This document shows, piece after piece, positions 25,276 through 33,159 of a stretch of 52,678 nucleotides of DNA. The position numbers and the translations under genes were made by a program. Under the pieces are notes generated by a model. The model did no database searches. It worked only from the letters and a program-made list of their open reading frames with translations, and was not told the origin of the DNA. Where the stretch lies: assembly GCA_900314595.1 (NCBI GenBank), contig OMVW01000009.1:1-52678 (forward strand), given 5' to 3'. Each line of letters begins with the position of its first letter. The first letter of the stretch is position 1. Origin of the DNA: an uncultured Dialister sp. (lineage in GTDB: Bacteria; Bacillota; Negativicutes; Veillonellales; Dialisteraceae).

Positions 25276-25345
25276 CCTTTCCCTTGAGGGAAAGGTGCCA
25301 GCGAAGCTGACGGATAGGGTGTGCCCAAGGTACTTGCAGAAATGG
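25276..25345 (+). repeat. REP-like element, copy 3
   Basis: CCTTTCCCTTGAGGGAAAGG palindrome, then GCCAGCGAAGCTGACGGATA and GGTGTGCCCAAGGTAC, the same module order as at 43078 and, inverted, at 2542. Confidence 0.6.
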
Positions 25346-25475
25346 CTTAAATCCCATCAAGCGTTGCATCTGAGTGTCGTGTCAGGGATAATAGCTATGC
25401 GGAGAATGCAGAATCTCTCTCCGTAAACCGTTAAGATTGGTCTCAGGCCGTGCGCGAAGCGTACTATAAAAGATT

Positions 25476-25534
25476 GGTTTCCGCAGGAAACCATATCCTT
25501 AACGAACAACGAAGAACGAGTAACGAAGAACGAA
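25476..25534 (-). repeat. Hairpin and ACGAAGA heptamer array
   Basis: GGTTTCC (25476-25482)/GGAAACC (25486-25492), ATATCCTTA, then ACGAACA, ACGAAGA, ACGAGTA, ACGAAGA units. Confidence 0.8.
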
Positions 25535-25655
25535 CTGCACTATGTTTATCATCATTTTTCCCCGGATTTCCACTCACAAACCATCTATGACCAAAATGCA
25601 CACCTCACAGATAGAAACATCCGTATTTAATATTTGATTCAAAAATATTTCCTGC

Positions 25656-25918
25656 TATACTAAAAGTAGAGATAAAGGGATTTATCTCCACCACATTGTC
25701 AGGGGAATCCTTATCGTGGTCTGCATATAAACCCCATTCATATGTCGTATCCATCCTCAATCGTTGTTTATTCATAGTCAGATGAATTACCGCAATACTT
25801 GAGAACTCCAACGATCACGATAAGGCTTCTGAATCCCCTCCTTCCCCTGACATTCATGGGAACCCGCTTTTCCCGGGTTCCAAAAGGCCTCCCCTGCCCG
25901 CAGGGGGAGGCCTTTTTA
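25656..25918 (+). ncRNA. Candidate structured RNA with own promoter and terminator
   Basis: Promoter TTGATT (25634-25639) and TATACT (25656-25661), 16 nt apart. Long-range stems are GTCAGGGGAA (25698-25707)/TTCCCCTGAC (25842-25851), CCTTATCGTG (25709-25718)/CACGATAAGG (25816-25825) and ATCGTTG (25760-25766)/CAACGAT (25809-25815). It ends at a strong terminator. No Rfam family is recognised. A 68-codon minus ORF overlaps but is not convincing. Confidence 0.5.
25882..25917. terminator. Bidirectional terminator
   Basis: AAAAGGCCTCCCC (25882-25894) pairs with GGGGAGGCC (25904-25912) plus five T. A smaller hairpin, GGAACCCG/CGGGTTCC, precedes it. Confidence 0.9.
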
Positions 25919-25971
25919 ATATCTCAAACTGTTAAAATGAAGAGTTGGCTTTCTTTGTAATGACTTTTGTT

Positions 25972-26014
25972 TCGGGGTGGCCGGGGCGTTCGGGGTGATC
26001 GGGGTAATCGGGAA
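25972..26014 (+). repeat. 9-nt TCGGGGTGA array
   Basis: Five units of the type TCGGGGTGA or CCGGGGCGT with 9-nt period, ending GGGAAGGTGCACC. The following GC hairpin is degenerate. Confidence 0.75.
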
Positions 26015-26082
26015 GGTGCACCACTGATGCGGCGCGATGATATATGGGGAATTTGCACAGGCGAGGGAATGGATATAAAGTC

Positions 26083-26124
26083 AAAAAGCAGGAATCTCTG
26101 AAATTTCAAAGATACCTGCTTTTT
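26083..26124. terminator. Bidirectional terminator
   Basis: AAAAAGCAGG (26083-26092) pairs with CCTGCTTTTT (26115-26124); the inner ATCT.TGAAATTTCA.AGAT part is also self-complementary. Confidence 0.85.
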
Positions 26125-26149
26125 GTTGTCTCTATTAAATTTTATTTCT

Positions 26150-26206
26150 TAATGGGCCGCCTTTTTCTGTTGCGGCCCACCACAACGAACAACGAACAAC
26201 GAAACT
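26150..26206 (-). repeat. Terminator and ACGAACA heptamer array 3' of gdh
   Basis: GGGCCGC (26154-26160)/GCGGCCC (26172-26178) with T-run in minus sense, then three ACGAACA-type units (26185-26205) close to the gdh stop. Confidence 0.85.
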
Positions 26207-26241
26207 GACTGATGAATCAGCACATCATATGCTGAAATGCA

Positions 26242-27498
26242 TCAACCAAGAAATCCCCTCGTGTTCTGTGCTTCCACGACTCTTTGGAGGGCCAGCATGT
26301 AAGCTGCGAGACGATAGGTGACGTGATATTTTTCTTTCAGCGCATATACGTCTTCATAGGCCTGGCGCATCTTTTTCTGGAGTCTTTCGTTATATTCTTC
26401 TTCCGTCCAGTAGTAACCGGTGCGGTTCTGTACCCATTCGAAATAGGAGCCAACTACGCCCCCTACGTTGCTCATGACATCCGGCAGGACTTCGATGCCT
26501 TTTTCTTCGAAATAAGCATCTGCTTCTTCGGTGGTCGGCCCGTTTGCTCCTTCCAGGATGAGCGGTGCCTGTACTTTCTTCATGGTCTTTTCGTTCAGCT
26601 GGTTTTCCATGGCTGCCACGAAAATGACATCTGCCTTCTGGGCAAAGAGTTCAGAATCCGGAATCATTTCTGCCCCTTCTTCGGTGTAACCTTTGAGGGA
26701 ACGACCGTGGCTGTTTGCATATTCGTACATGGCTTCGATATCAAGGCCTGCTTCTTTGTGCCAGGTTCCATTGATATCTCCGATGGTGGTAATTTTTACC
26801 CCTTTCTGGTGCATGAGGAGGGAACCGACAGAGCCTACGTTGCCGAAGCCCTGGACGATCATGGTCAGATCTTTCATTTTTTTATGGCTCTTTTCGCACC
26901 AGGTTTCCAGGGTGAACATGAGACCACGGCCGGTGGCTTCATTTCTGCCGAGAGATCCGCCGGTGGAAAGAGGTTTGCCGGTCACTACGCCCGGCTGCCA
27001 GCTGCCGGAAAGGGCTGCATATTCATCAGCAATCCATGCCATGATCTGGCCGTTCGTATTGACATCCGGTGCCGGTACATCCTTGTCCGGTCCGATGATT
27101 GGATAAATTTTACGCACATAACCGCGGGTGAGTCTTTCCAGTTCTCTCTGGGACAGTTTGTGCGGATCCACGCGGATGCCCCCTTTAGCCCCGCCGTAGG
27201 GAATATTTCCAATGGCATTTTTAATCGTCATCCATGCAGCCAGTGCTTTGACTTCATTTTCATCGCTCTGCGGATGGAAACGGATGCCGCCCTTGGCTGC
27301 GCCGCGGGCTGTGGAATGCTGCACGCGGTAACCGGAGAAGACTTCCACATGACCATCATCCATACGGACAGGAATGCTCACAGTGAGTTCCCTTTCCGGA
27401 TAACGGACGAATTCATAGTCCTCTTTCTTATAACCCAGTACTGCTGCTGCTTTATCCAGCACGTCAAGCATGTTTTTGTAAGGATTGTAATCTGCCAT
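26242..27498 (-). CDS. gdhA: Glutamate dehydrogenase (Glu/Leu/Phe/Val dehydrogenase family)
   Basis: A 418-aa NAD(P)-dependent enzyme that interconverts glutamate and 2-oxoglutarate plus ammonia. Substrate-site motifs are ARGAAKGGIRFHP (Lys69), PYGGAKGGIRVDP (catalytic Lys105) and PAPDVNTNGQIM (Asp145). The Rossmann motif is GFGNVG (217-222). Length and motifs match the hexameric Firmicutes/archaeal class. Leucine or valine preference cannot be excluded from sequence. GGAGG precedes the ATG, but a CCTGAA/TTCAGG hairpin in the leader overlaps the ribosome site. Confidence 0.95.
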   Translation of the reverse strand: MADYNPYKNMLDVLDKAAAVLGYKKEDYEFVRYPERELTVSIPVRMDDGHVEVFSGYRVQHSTARGAAKGGIRFHPQSDENEVKALAAWMTIKNAIGNIPYGGAKGGIRVDPHKLSQRELERLTRGYVRKIYPIIGPDKDVPAPDVNTNGQIMAWIADEYAALSGSWQPGVVTGKPLSTGGSLGRNEATGRGLMFTLETWCEKSHKKMKDLTMIVQGFGNVGSVGSLLMHQKGVKITTIGDINGTWHKEAGLDIEAMYEYANSHGRSLKGYTEEGAEMIPDSELFAQKADVIFVAAMENQLNEKTMKKVQAPLILEGANGPTTEEADAYFEEKGIEVLPDVMSNVGGVVGSYFEWVQNRTGYYWTEEEYNERLQKKMRQAYEDVYALKEKYHVTYRLAAYMLALQRVVEAQNTRGFLG

Positions 27499-27508
27499 TT
27501 CTACGCCT

Positions 27509-27525
27509 CCTGAATAAAATTCAGG
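27509..27525 (-). promoter_or_regulatory. Hairpin overlapping the gdh ribosome site
   Basis: In minus sense CCTGAA (27525-27520) pairs with TTCAGG (27514-27509), whose last bases belong to the AGGAGG ribosome site. Upstream, TATAGT (27588-27583) is a likely -10. Confidence 0.45.
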
Positions 27526-27707
27526 TCTTCAGCCCACTTTTATCTTCGTTTTTCTATTGTGAGCCCAGACCTCACAAAGAATACTATAACACTTTTTAAG
27601 TTTTTTGAGAAGGTGAAGTCATTGTACTATGACTATATTATATAGCTGGCACAGAGACCCTCTTAAATTTGGAATAGCAGTACTCTTAAATGAACCTGCC
27701 GATAGTT

Positions 27708-27812
27708 ACTTGAAGTTTTTGAGGCTTTTCGACGCGAACCATCTTCGCAATGGAGGATTTTTGCATGAAGGTAAGAACTTGAAACTTTTGAGGCGTTTTA
27801 ATCTGAACCATC
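27708..27812 (+). repeat. Two imperfect ~36-bp direct repeats
   Basis: ACTTGAAGTTTTTGAGGC...GAACCATC at 27708-27743 and ACTTGAAACTTTTGAGGCG...GAACCATC at 27777-27812, 69 bp apart, in the gdh upstream region. Confidence 0.6.
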
Positions 27813-27854
27813 AGGGTAATGCGGGATTACCCGCCTGCAGAAAATCCCAATCAA

Positions 27855-27913
27855 AAATGCGCCGCACAAGCGGCGCACCTTCACGAACCACGAATCACGA
27901 ATCACGAAATCTC
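27855..27913 (-). repeat. Hairpin and ACGAATC heptamer array (second unit 3' of NSS gene 1)
   Basis: GCGCCGC/GCGGCGC (27859-27876), ACCTTC, then ACGAACC, ACGAATC, ACGAATC, ACGAAAT. Confidence 0.85.
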
Positions 27914-27998
27914 GAAACAGCCAATACCGGGGCGTGCCGCGGTGAGACTAACTCACGAAAACCGCAGTTGTCTCAGGTCAGTTTATCTGATAATTGAC
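27904..27998 (-). repeat. 3' UTR core element, copy d
   Basis: CGAAATCTCG, GGGGCGTGCCGCGGTGAGAC, CTCACGAAAACCGCAGTT, GTCTCAGGTC, TATCTGA in order. Here the arms are GAGAC/GTCTC, whereas copy e has GAGGC/GCCTC. Confidence 0.8.
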
Positions 27999-28031
27999 TC
28001 CCTTAAAATTGCCTGCGCAAAATCCCCATAA

Positions 28032-28092
28032 AAAAAGGTGCCGCATCAGCGGCACACCTTCACGAACCCCGAACCCCGCGCCCCGAAATCTC
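28032..28092 (-). repeat. Terminator and CCGAACC heptamer array 3' of NSS gene 1
   Basis: GTGCCGC/GCGGCAC (28038-28055) with a long T-run in minus sense, ACCTTC, then ACGAACC, CCGAACC, CCGCGCC, CCGAAAT. Confidence 0.85.
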
Positions 28093-28173
28093 GATAAAGA
28101 CTCTTCCGGGGCATGCCGTGGTGAGGCTAAGACCCGAATACCGTAACTGCCTCAGGTCGCAGTAAACGACAAA
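28083..28173 (-). repeat. 3' UTR core element, copy e
   Basis: CGAAATCTCG, CGGGGCATGCCGTGGTGAGG, GACCCGAATACCG, GCCTCAGGTC in order. It ends just before the NSS stop codon. Confidence 0.8.
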
Positions 28174-28177
28174 TGAC

Positions 28178-29533
28178 TCATACAAGTCCCCTGATGATAA
28201 TCACTGCAATGAGCACCGGGAGCACATATTTGAAATAAGCGGAGAGGTATTTCGGAATCTTCATGCCTTTTCCCGTATTGGTTTCTTCCAGATACTTGTC
28301 GAAACCCCAGCCATACTTTGTGGTGCAGAAGAGGCAGAAGATGAGGGAACCGATCGGAAGGACCAGGTTGGAGACGATGAAATCTTCACTATCCAGGACT
28401 CCTCTTGCTCCAAGGATATGGACGTCACCCCAGAGGTTGAAGCCAAGCACGCAGGGAATGGACCCGAAGAAGACGAGAGGAAGCAGGATGAGGACTGTCT
28501 TTTTGCGGGACCAGTTGAAATCATCCATGCAGTTTCCGATGAGCGCTTCAAAGACAGCAGTGACTGTGGAGAAGGAAGCAAAGGTCATGAAGACGAAGAA
28601 GAGGGATCCCCAGAGCTGGCCCATGGGCATATTGATGAAAATATTCGGAAGTGTCACAAAAATGAGGGACGGACCTTCAGAAGGTGCTACGCCATAGGCA
28701 AAGCAGGCCGGAAATATGATCATGCCTGCCAGAAGGGCCACAAAGGTATCCAGTGCCGTAATGCGTACCGCTTCTCCGCCCAGGGTATGGTCTTTCCCCA
28801 TGTAGGAGGCAAATATTTCCATAGAGCCCTGTCCGACGGAAAGTGTAAAGAAGGCCTGGTTCATGGCTGCAGCCGCCACATTGGAAAGGCCTGCGTCCAC
28901 TGCCCTGTTCCAGTCCGGGAGAAGGTAAAATTCAAGGCCTTTCTCACCGCCTGGAAGGGTCATGCTGTTCACTGCCAGTACCACGATCAGAAGCAGTAGG
29001 CCCAGCATCATGACTTTCGTCACTCTTTCAAGGCTCTTCGCCACGCCTCCCGCACATACGCCAAAGCCCACAAGTACGTTAAGTCCCATGAAAAGGGTCA
29101 GTTCCAGCGGATTGGAAACCATATTTCCAAAAACCTTTGAAACCGCATCGGGCGAAAGGCCGTTGAAGGAACCGTTGATGAACCGCCAGAAATAGTCCAC
29201 CATCCAGCCGGAAATGGTCGTGTAATAGACCATGAGGATGAAACTGCCTATGAGGCAGACCCATCCGTGAATATGCCACTTCGTACCGGAAGGTTCCAGC
29301 GCCTGAAAACCGCGGAGTACGCTTTTATGCGAAGCGCGGCCCACCGCCAGTTCCATGGTCACCACGGGAATGCCCATAAGGAGCAGGAAGGCCAGGTAAA
29401 ATAAAACAAAAACCGCGCCGCCATACTCACCGGTGATATAGGGGAATTTCCACACATTCCCGATGCCGATGGCACAGCCTGCGCTGACAAGGATAAATCC
29501 CAGACGGGATCTGAAACTTTCTCTTTCTTCCAT
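28178..29533 (-). CDS. Sodium-dependent transporter, NSS family (paralogue 1)
   Basis: A 451-aa symporter of the neurotransmitter:sodium symporter family, with about 11-12 membrane helices. The N-terminus has the signature AGCAIGIGNVWKFPYITGEY (sodium and substrate site in helix 1). Bacterial members take up amino acids such as tyrosine, tryptophan or branched-chain residues; the substrate is not deducible here. Close to the paralogue at 29966, with near-identical first 60 residues, indicating tandem duplication. GGAGG precedes the ATG. The leader contains an attenuator-like hairpin. Confidence 0.93.
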   Translation of the reverse strand: MEERESFRSRLGFILVSAGCAIGIGNVWKFPYITGEYGGAVFVLFYLAFLLLMGIPVVTMELAVGRASHKSVLRGFQALEPSGTKWHIHGWVCLIGSFILMVYYTTISGWMVDYFWRFINGSFNGLSPDAVSKVFGNMVSNPLELTLFMGLNVLVGFGVCAGGVAKSLERVTKVMMLGLLLLIVVLAVNSMTLPGGEKGLEFYLLPDWNRAVDAGLSNVAAAAMNQAFFTLSVGQGSMEIFASYMGKDHTLGGEAVRITALDTFVALLAGMIIFPACFAYGVAPSEGPSLIFVTLPNIFINMPMGQLWGSLFFVFMTFASFSTVTAVFEALIGNCMDDFNWSRKKTVLILLPLVFFGSIPCVLGFNLWGDVHILGARGVLDSEDFIVSNLVLPIGSLIFCLFCTTKYGWGFDKYLEETNTGKGMKIPKYLSAYFKYVLPVLIAVIIIRGLV

Positions 29534-29554
29534 TCTTCAATCCTCCGGATAAAT

Positions 29555-29585
29555 AAAAGAAGCAGGAGACACCCGCGCCTGCTTC
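29555..29585 (-). promoter_or_regulatory. Attenuator-like hairpin in the leader of NSS gene 1
   Basis: In minus sense GAAGCAGG pairs with CCTGCTTC (arms 29585-29578 and 29566-29559) and is followed by TTTTATTTAT, just upstream of the ribosome site. A 36-codon leader ORF overlaps it. It resembles a premature terminator; the regulating signal is unknown. Confidence 0.45.
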
Positions 29586-29733
29586 CGCGCTCTTTTTTGT
29601 GCTTCCCATTTTCGCGCAAAAGGATGCCCTTCTGTTTCAAAGGACATAGAGCTTTAATTATTATACAACGTTCTAATTAAGAAATAAAGTGGAAACAAAT
29701 TGATCCGTTTGAACAATCATTCTGCCAGTCTGT

Positions 29734-29765
29734 TTCGTTGTTCGTTATTCGTTATTCGTTGTTCG
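29734..29765 (+). repeat. TTCGTTA heptamer array between the NSS genes
   Basis: TTCGTTG, TTCGTTA, TTCGTTA, TTCGTTG, then TTCGC. No GC hairpin directly follows and no plus-strand gene precedes it. Confidence 0.85.
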
Positions 29766-29844
29766 CCCGGGATATGGAACTGTGCAAGCCAATCATTTAC
29801 AGCGTTTCTTCGTGTCCCGGCCCATGAGTGTATTAGAAAAAATC

Positions 29845-29934
29845 CAATAAAAAAATGCGGCGCTTTTTATTTTTGCGCCGCACCTTCACGAACAACGAAA
29901 AACGATCAACGAAGAACGAAAATCGCAATTGAAT
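29845..29934 (-). repeat. Terminator and ACGAACA heptamer array 3' of NSS gene 2
   Basis: GCGGCGC (29857-29863)/GCGCCGC (29875-29881) with T-run in minus sense, ACCTTC, then ACGAACA, ACGAAAA, ACGATCA, ACGAAGA, ACGAAAA. Confidence 0.9.
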
Positions 29935-29965
29935 CAAGTCAGATTCATTGAAAATGTCGCAAACC

Positions 29966-31321
29966 TCACATCAATCCCCTGATGAGGATGACCAGAATGA
30001 GAAGCGGCAGAATGAACTGGAAATAGGGTTTGATCCATAGAGGCATTTTAAGTCCGCTGCCTTTATTGACTTCGGCTGCGTATCTGTCAAAGCCCCAGCC
30101 GTACTTTGTCACGCAGAATAGGAGGTAAACGAGGGATCCCCCCGGAAGAAGGATGTTGGATACCAGGAAATCTTCGCTGTCCAGTACGTCCCTTGCCCCA
30201 ATGAAGTGCATACCGGAGAGCACATTGTAGCCCAGTACGCAGGGAATGGAAAAGAAAAATACGATGGCGAGGTTGATAATGACCGATTTCCTGCGGGTCC
30301 AGCCCAGATTGTCCATAGCGCAGGCGATGAGGTTTTCAAAGACTGCGGTCACTGTGGAGAAGGAAGCAAAGGTCATAAAGATGAAGAAGAGGGTGCCCCA
30401 GATGCGGCCGCCGGTCATGTCCACGAAAATTTTCGGAAGGGTAATGAAAATGAGGGACGGTCCCTGATCCGGGTGAACGTTGTAGGCAAAGCAGGCCGGG
30501 AAGATGATGAGTCCCGAAAGAAGGGCCACGAACGTATCGAGGGCCGTAATGCGTACGGCTTCTCCGGTGAGGGTGAAATCATCAGCCATATAGGAGCCGA
30601 ATATTTCCAGTGCCGCAATGCCGAGAGACAAAGTGAAAAATGCCTGGTTCATGGCTGCGGAAGCCACATTGCCAAGACCGGCCTCTACCGCACGGTTCCA
30701 GTCAGGCAGGAGGTAGAATTCAAGGCCCGGACCGCCGCCTTCCAGGAATACGCTGTGTACGGCAAGGACCACGATGAGGAGGAGAAGGCAGCTCATCATC
30801 CATTTCGTAATCCGTTCTACTCCGTTATGAAGCCCAAGGCCGCAGACGGCAAAGCCCACAAAGACGGTAATGGCCATGAAAATACCCATTTCCCAGGGAC
30901 TGCCCAGCATGGCTCCGAATACTTTTGGAATGGCTTCCTGGGAAATTCCGGAAAACGTGCCGGTCAGGAATTTCCAGAAATAAGCCAGCATCCAGCCGGA
31001 AACAGTCGTATAGTACATCATGAGAAGGTAGCAGCCCAGGATGCAGAACCACCCGTGGATGTGCCACTTCGAACCGGCCGGCTCCAGCGCTTTATAGCCG
31101 AGCACTGCGGATTTCCTGGATGCGCGGCCCACCGCCAGCTCCATGGTCATGACCGGTATGCCCATAAGGAGAAGAAAAGCCAGATAAAAGAGAACGAACA
31201 CGGCTCCTCCGTATTCGCCGGTAATGTAAGGAAATTTCCATACATTCCCGATACCGATGGCGCAGCCTGCGCTCACCAGCAGAAATCCCAGACGGGACTT
31301 GAAACTGTCACGATTGTCCAT
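29966..31321 (-). CDS. Sodium-dependent transporter, NSS family (paralogue 2)
   Basis: A 451-aa NSS symporter, same length as its neighbour and carrying the same AGCAIGIGNVWKFPYITGEY block. Differences concentrate in loops and in helices 5-7, so substrate preference may have shifted. GGAGG lies 7 nt before the ATG. It lies upstream of paralogue 1 on the same strand but is separated from it by a terminator, a heptamer array and 430 bp, so each is probably transcribed alone. Confidence 0.93.
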   Translation of the reverse strand: MDNRDSFKSRLGFLLVSAGCAIGIGNVWKFPYITGEYGGAVFVLFYLAFLLLMGIPVMTMELAVGRASRKSAVLGYKALEPAGSKWHIHGWFCILGCYLLMMYYTTVSGWMLAYFWKFLTGTFSGISQEAIPKVFGAMLGSPWEMGIFMAITVFVGFAVCGLGLHNGVERITKWMMSCLLLLIVVLAVHSVFLEGGGPGLEFYLLPDWNRAVEAGLGNVASAAMNQAFFTLSLGIAALEIFGSYMADDFTLTGEAVRITALDTFVALLSGLIIFPACFAYNVHPDQGPSLIFITLPKIFVDMTGGRIWGTLFFIFMTFASFSTVTAVFENLIACAMDNLGWTRRKSVIINLAIVFFFSIPCVLGYNVLSGMHFIGARDVLDSEDFLVSNILLPGGSLVYLLFCVTKYGWGFDRYAAEVNKGSGLKMPLWIKPYFQFILPLLILVILIRGLM

Positions 31322-31457
31322 ATAACTTCCTCCAAATATAATGATACGTCATATTATTTTATACTTATTCTAAAAATTTTTCCACTATAAAGAGGACTTT
31401 CCTCATTTTTCTGTCATTGGTGCGGCATCTTCACCCCGGCCGGTTCCCGGGCGGCTA

Positions 31458-31487
31458 TTTACAATTCCCGTTCAAACATGCCATAAT
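31458..31487 (+). promoter_or_regulatory. Promoter of the small-gene/pseudouridine synthase operon
   Basis: TTTACA (31458-31463), 18-nt spacer, CATAAT (31482-31487), 20 nt before the first ATG. Confidence 0.55.
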
Positions 31488-31507
31488 AAAAGAAAAGGAG
31501 GCCTGCC

Positions 31508-31744
31508 ATGAAAGATGAAATTCCGAAGAAACCGCTGGTCATCCGGATTGATGAGGCTGAGGGCGATTACCGGATCCGGGCAAATGAAAGCCTTCCGGCA
31601 TTGAAACCGGTGCTGACTTCTATCGTATGCCGCATGTACGGCATACCGGAAAATCATATAGAAGATGCAGCCGCCTTTCTGAAGATTCTGGCCCAGAGCT
31701 ACCGGGAAGAAGAATTCACCGGATCCCCCAGGCAGATTCATTGA
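31508..31744 (+). CDS. Small uncharacterised protein
   Basis: A 78-aa soluble protein, no family recognised. It is acidic at the start (VIRIDEAEGDYRIRANESLP), with a likely helical middle and the end TGSPRQIH. A strong ribosome site AAAAGGAGG lies 7 nt upstream and a promoter is visible. The next gene starts 10 nt later and encodes an 80-aa protein with a similar basic end (RRTIH), so the pair may act together. Codon use matches neighbours. Confidence 0.7.
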   Translation: MKDEIPKKPLVIRIDEAEGDYRIRANESLPALKPVLTSIVCRMYGIPENHIEDAAAFLKILAQSYREEEFTGSPRQIH

Positions 31745-31754
31745 AGGAGAATGA

Positions 31755-31997
31755 ATGAAAAGAAATAAAAATCCCCTGGTGAACGTCACCGCTCACAAGG
31801 ATGGTCATATCAGCATAGAAATGGATAAAGCGAGGTGCCACTACCTCATTGCTTCCCTGTCCCAGGCCATGTGCGGATCCTTTGACGTGGCAGGGGAACA
31901 CGAAAGCGAAGTCTTTGACGTGATTACGGGACTGGCCGTGAAAAATCTGATGGGACAGTTTCCAAAAAGTCCGCGGGAAAGGCGGACCATCCATTAA
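31755..31997 (+). CDS. Small uncharacterised protein
   Basis: An 80-aa protein of unknown family (MKRNKNPLVNVTAHKDGHIS at the start, HYLIASLSQAMCGSFDV in the middle, basic end RRTIH). The start is the second of two overlapping ATGs, 31755, because the first (31751) ends after five codons. It is translated from GAAGGAG within an operon with the 78-aa gene upstream and a pseudouridine synthase gene 9 nt downstream. The context offers no clear functional hint. Confidence 0.68.
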   Translation: MKRNKNPLVNVTAHKDGHISIEMDKARCHYLIASLSQAMCGSFDVAGEHESEVFDVITGLAVKNLMGQFPKSPRERRTIH

Positions 31998-32006
31998 GAG
32001 GTCAAT

Positions 32007-32894
32007 ATGGAACAATGGACGATTAAGAAAAAAGAAAAAGGCCGGCGGCTGGATGCTTACCTCATGGAGAAGAAAGGCTGGCCCCGTTCTTTTTTCATGA
32101 AAGCGCTGCGCACGAAAAAGATCAAAGTGAACGGGAAGAAAGAAGAAGCCTCCTACCGCCTCGAGGAAGGAGACCTCCTTATTTCCTACGTACTGGAGGG
32201 CGGAAAAAAAGCGCCGCCGGTGGAAATCCTTTATGAAGATGAGCTTATCCTTGCCGTGAACAAGCCTTCCGGCCTTCTTTCCCTCGACGTGACGGGAAAA
32301 GAAAAAGATACCATGCTGGAAAGGGTGAATGCCCTGCTCCTTGCACGGGGTGAAAGGAAAGCCTATCCGGTGCACCGCATCGATTTCAATACGAGCGGAA
32401 TCCTCATCCTTGCCAAAGATGAAGAGACGGGCCGCCTCCTGGATGAAGCCATCCGGGAAAGGAAAATGAAGAAATCCTACCTCTGCGTAGTCACCGGCAC
32501 CCTGAAGCCTCCTTCAGGTAAACTGGAAAACCAGCTTTTCAAGGATGCCCGGAAAAACCAGGTCTACATTACCGATGAACCGGTGAAAGGTTCGAAGACT
32601 GCCATTACCGAATATAAAACAATGGCCGTCAAAAACGGTCTGTCCCTCGTGGAATGCCGCCTCATCACAGGGCGCACCCATCAGATCCGTGCCCAGATGG
32701 CCCACGCCGGCTGCCCCCTTCTTGGAGATGACAAGTACGGAGAAAAAGTGCTGAACCGGACCTACGGCGAACGGCGGCAGCTCCTCTGTGCCTGCCGGAC
32801 CACCTTTGGCCCTATGGAGGGACCCCTTGTCTCCCTTTCCGGAAAGACGATCACCCTTGAAAATGTGCCTTTCGTGAAGAAATATTTCCATTGA
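32007..32894 (+). CDS. RluA/RluD-family pseudouridine synthase
   Basis: A 295-aa RNA-modifying enzyme that isomerises uridine to pseudouridine in rRNA or tRNA. An S4-like N-terminal RNA-binding part (RRLDAYLMEKKGWPRSFFMK, residues 13-60) precedes the catalytic domain with HRIDFNTSG (Asp126), LAVNKPSGL and the RTHQIRAQMAHAGCPLLGD block. The target base is not predictable. It is third in an operon behind two small genes. Confidence 0.92.
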   Translation: MEQWTIKKKEKGRRLDAYLMEKKGWPRSFFMKALRTKKIKVNGKKEEASYRLEEGDLLISYVLEGGKKAPPVEILYEDELILAVNKPSGLLSLDVTGKEKDTMLERVNALLLARGERKAYPVHRIDFNTSGILILAKDEETGRLLDEAIRERKMKKSYLCVVTGTLKPPSGKLENQLFKDARKNQVYITDEPVKGSKTAITEYKTMAVKNGLSLVECRLITGRTHQIRAQMAHAGCPLLGDDKYGEKVLNRTYGERRQLLCACRTTFGPMEGPLVSLSGKTITLENVPFVKKYFH

Positions 32895-32939
32895 AATTTC
32901 CTGTGAGGATGCGCTATAGACAATCATAGACAAATTTTA

Positions 32940-33078
32940 TTAACTTTCTTTTTCCTCTTTATGTATAATGGAAACAGGAAGGGCAAAAGAAGATTTTTCT
33001 GGGAATCTTCTCCGCCCGCCGGAAATATTTCATCATCTGCTTCAATCAAAAAATGGCCCCGCAGGAGGCCTTTTTATT
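32940..33078 (+). ncRNA. Candidate small RNA or leader upstream of the frameshifted gene
   Basis: TTAACT (32940-32945) and TATAAT (32964-32969), 18 nt apart, would start an RNA near 32976. A hairpin, GGCC (33055-33058)/GGCC (33067-33070), with a TTTTTATTTTT tail could end it about 100 nt later. An internal AAGATT/AATCTT hairpin is also present. It may be a free RNA or an attenuated leader. Confidence 0.35.
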
Positions 33079-33159
33079 TTTATGATACAGAAATTTTACT
33101 GTTCAATCCGGACGGGCGGGTTTAAAATAAATGTAACTGATTTTAGAAAGGAGGCACCC

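Noticed and set aside
25605..25811. 68-codon minus ORF
   Set aside because: It crosses the structured-RNA arms and lacks a good ribosome site; kept only as an alternative in the RNA note.
28178..31321. The two NSS genes as one duplicated assembly artefact
   Set aside because: Proteins and flanking repeats differ at many positions, so the copies are real paralogues.
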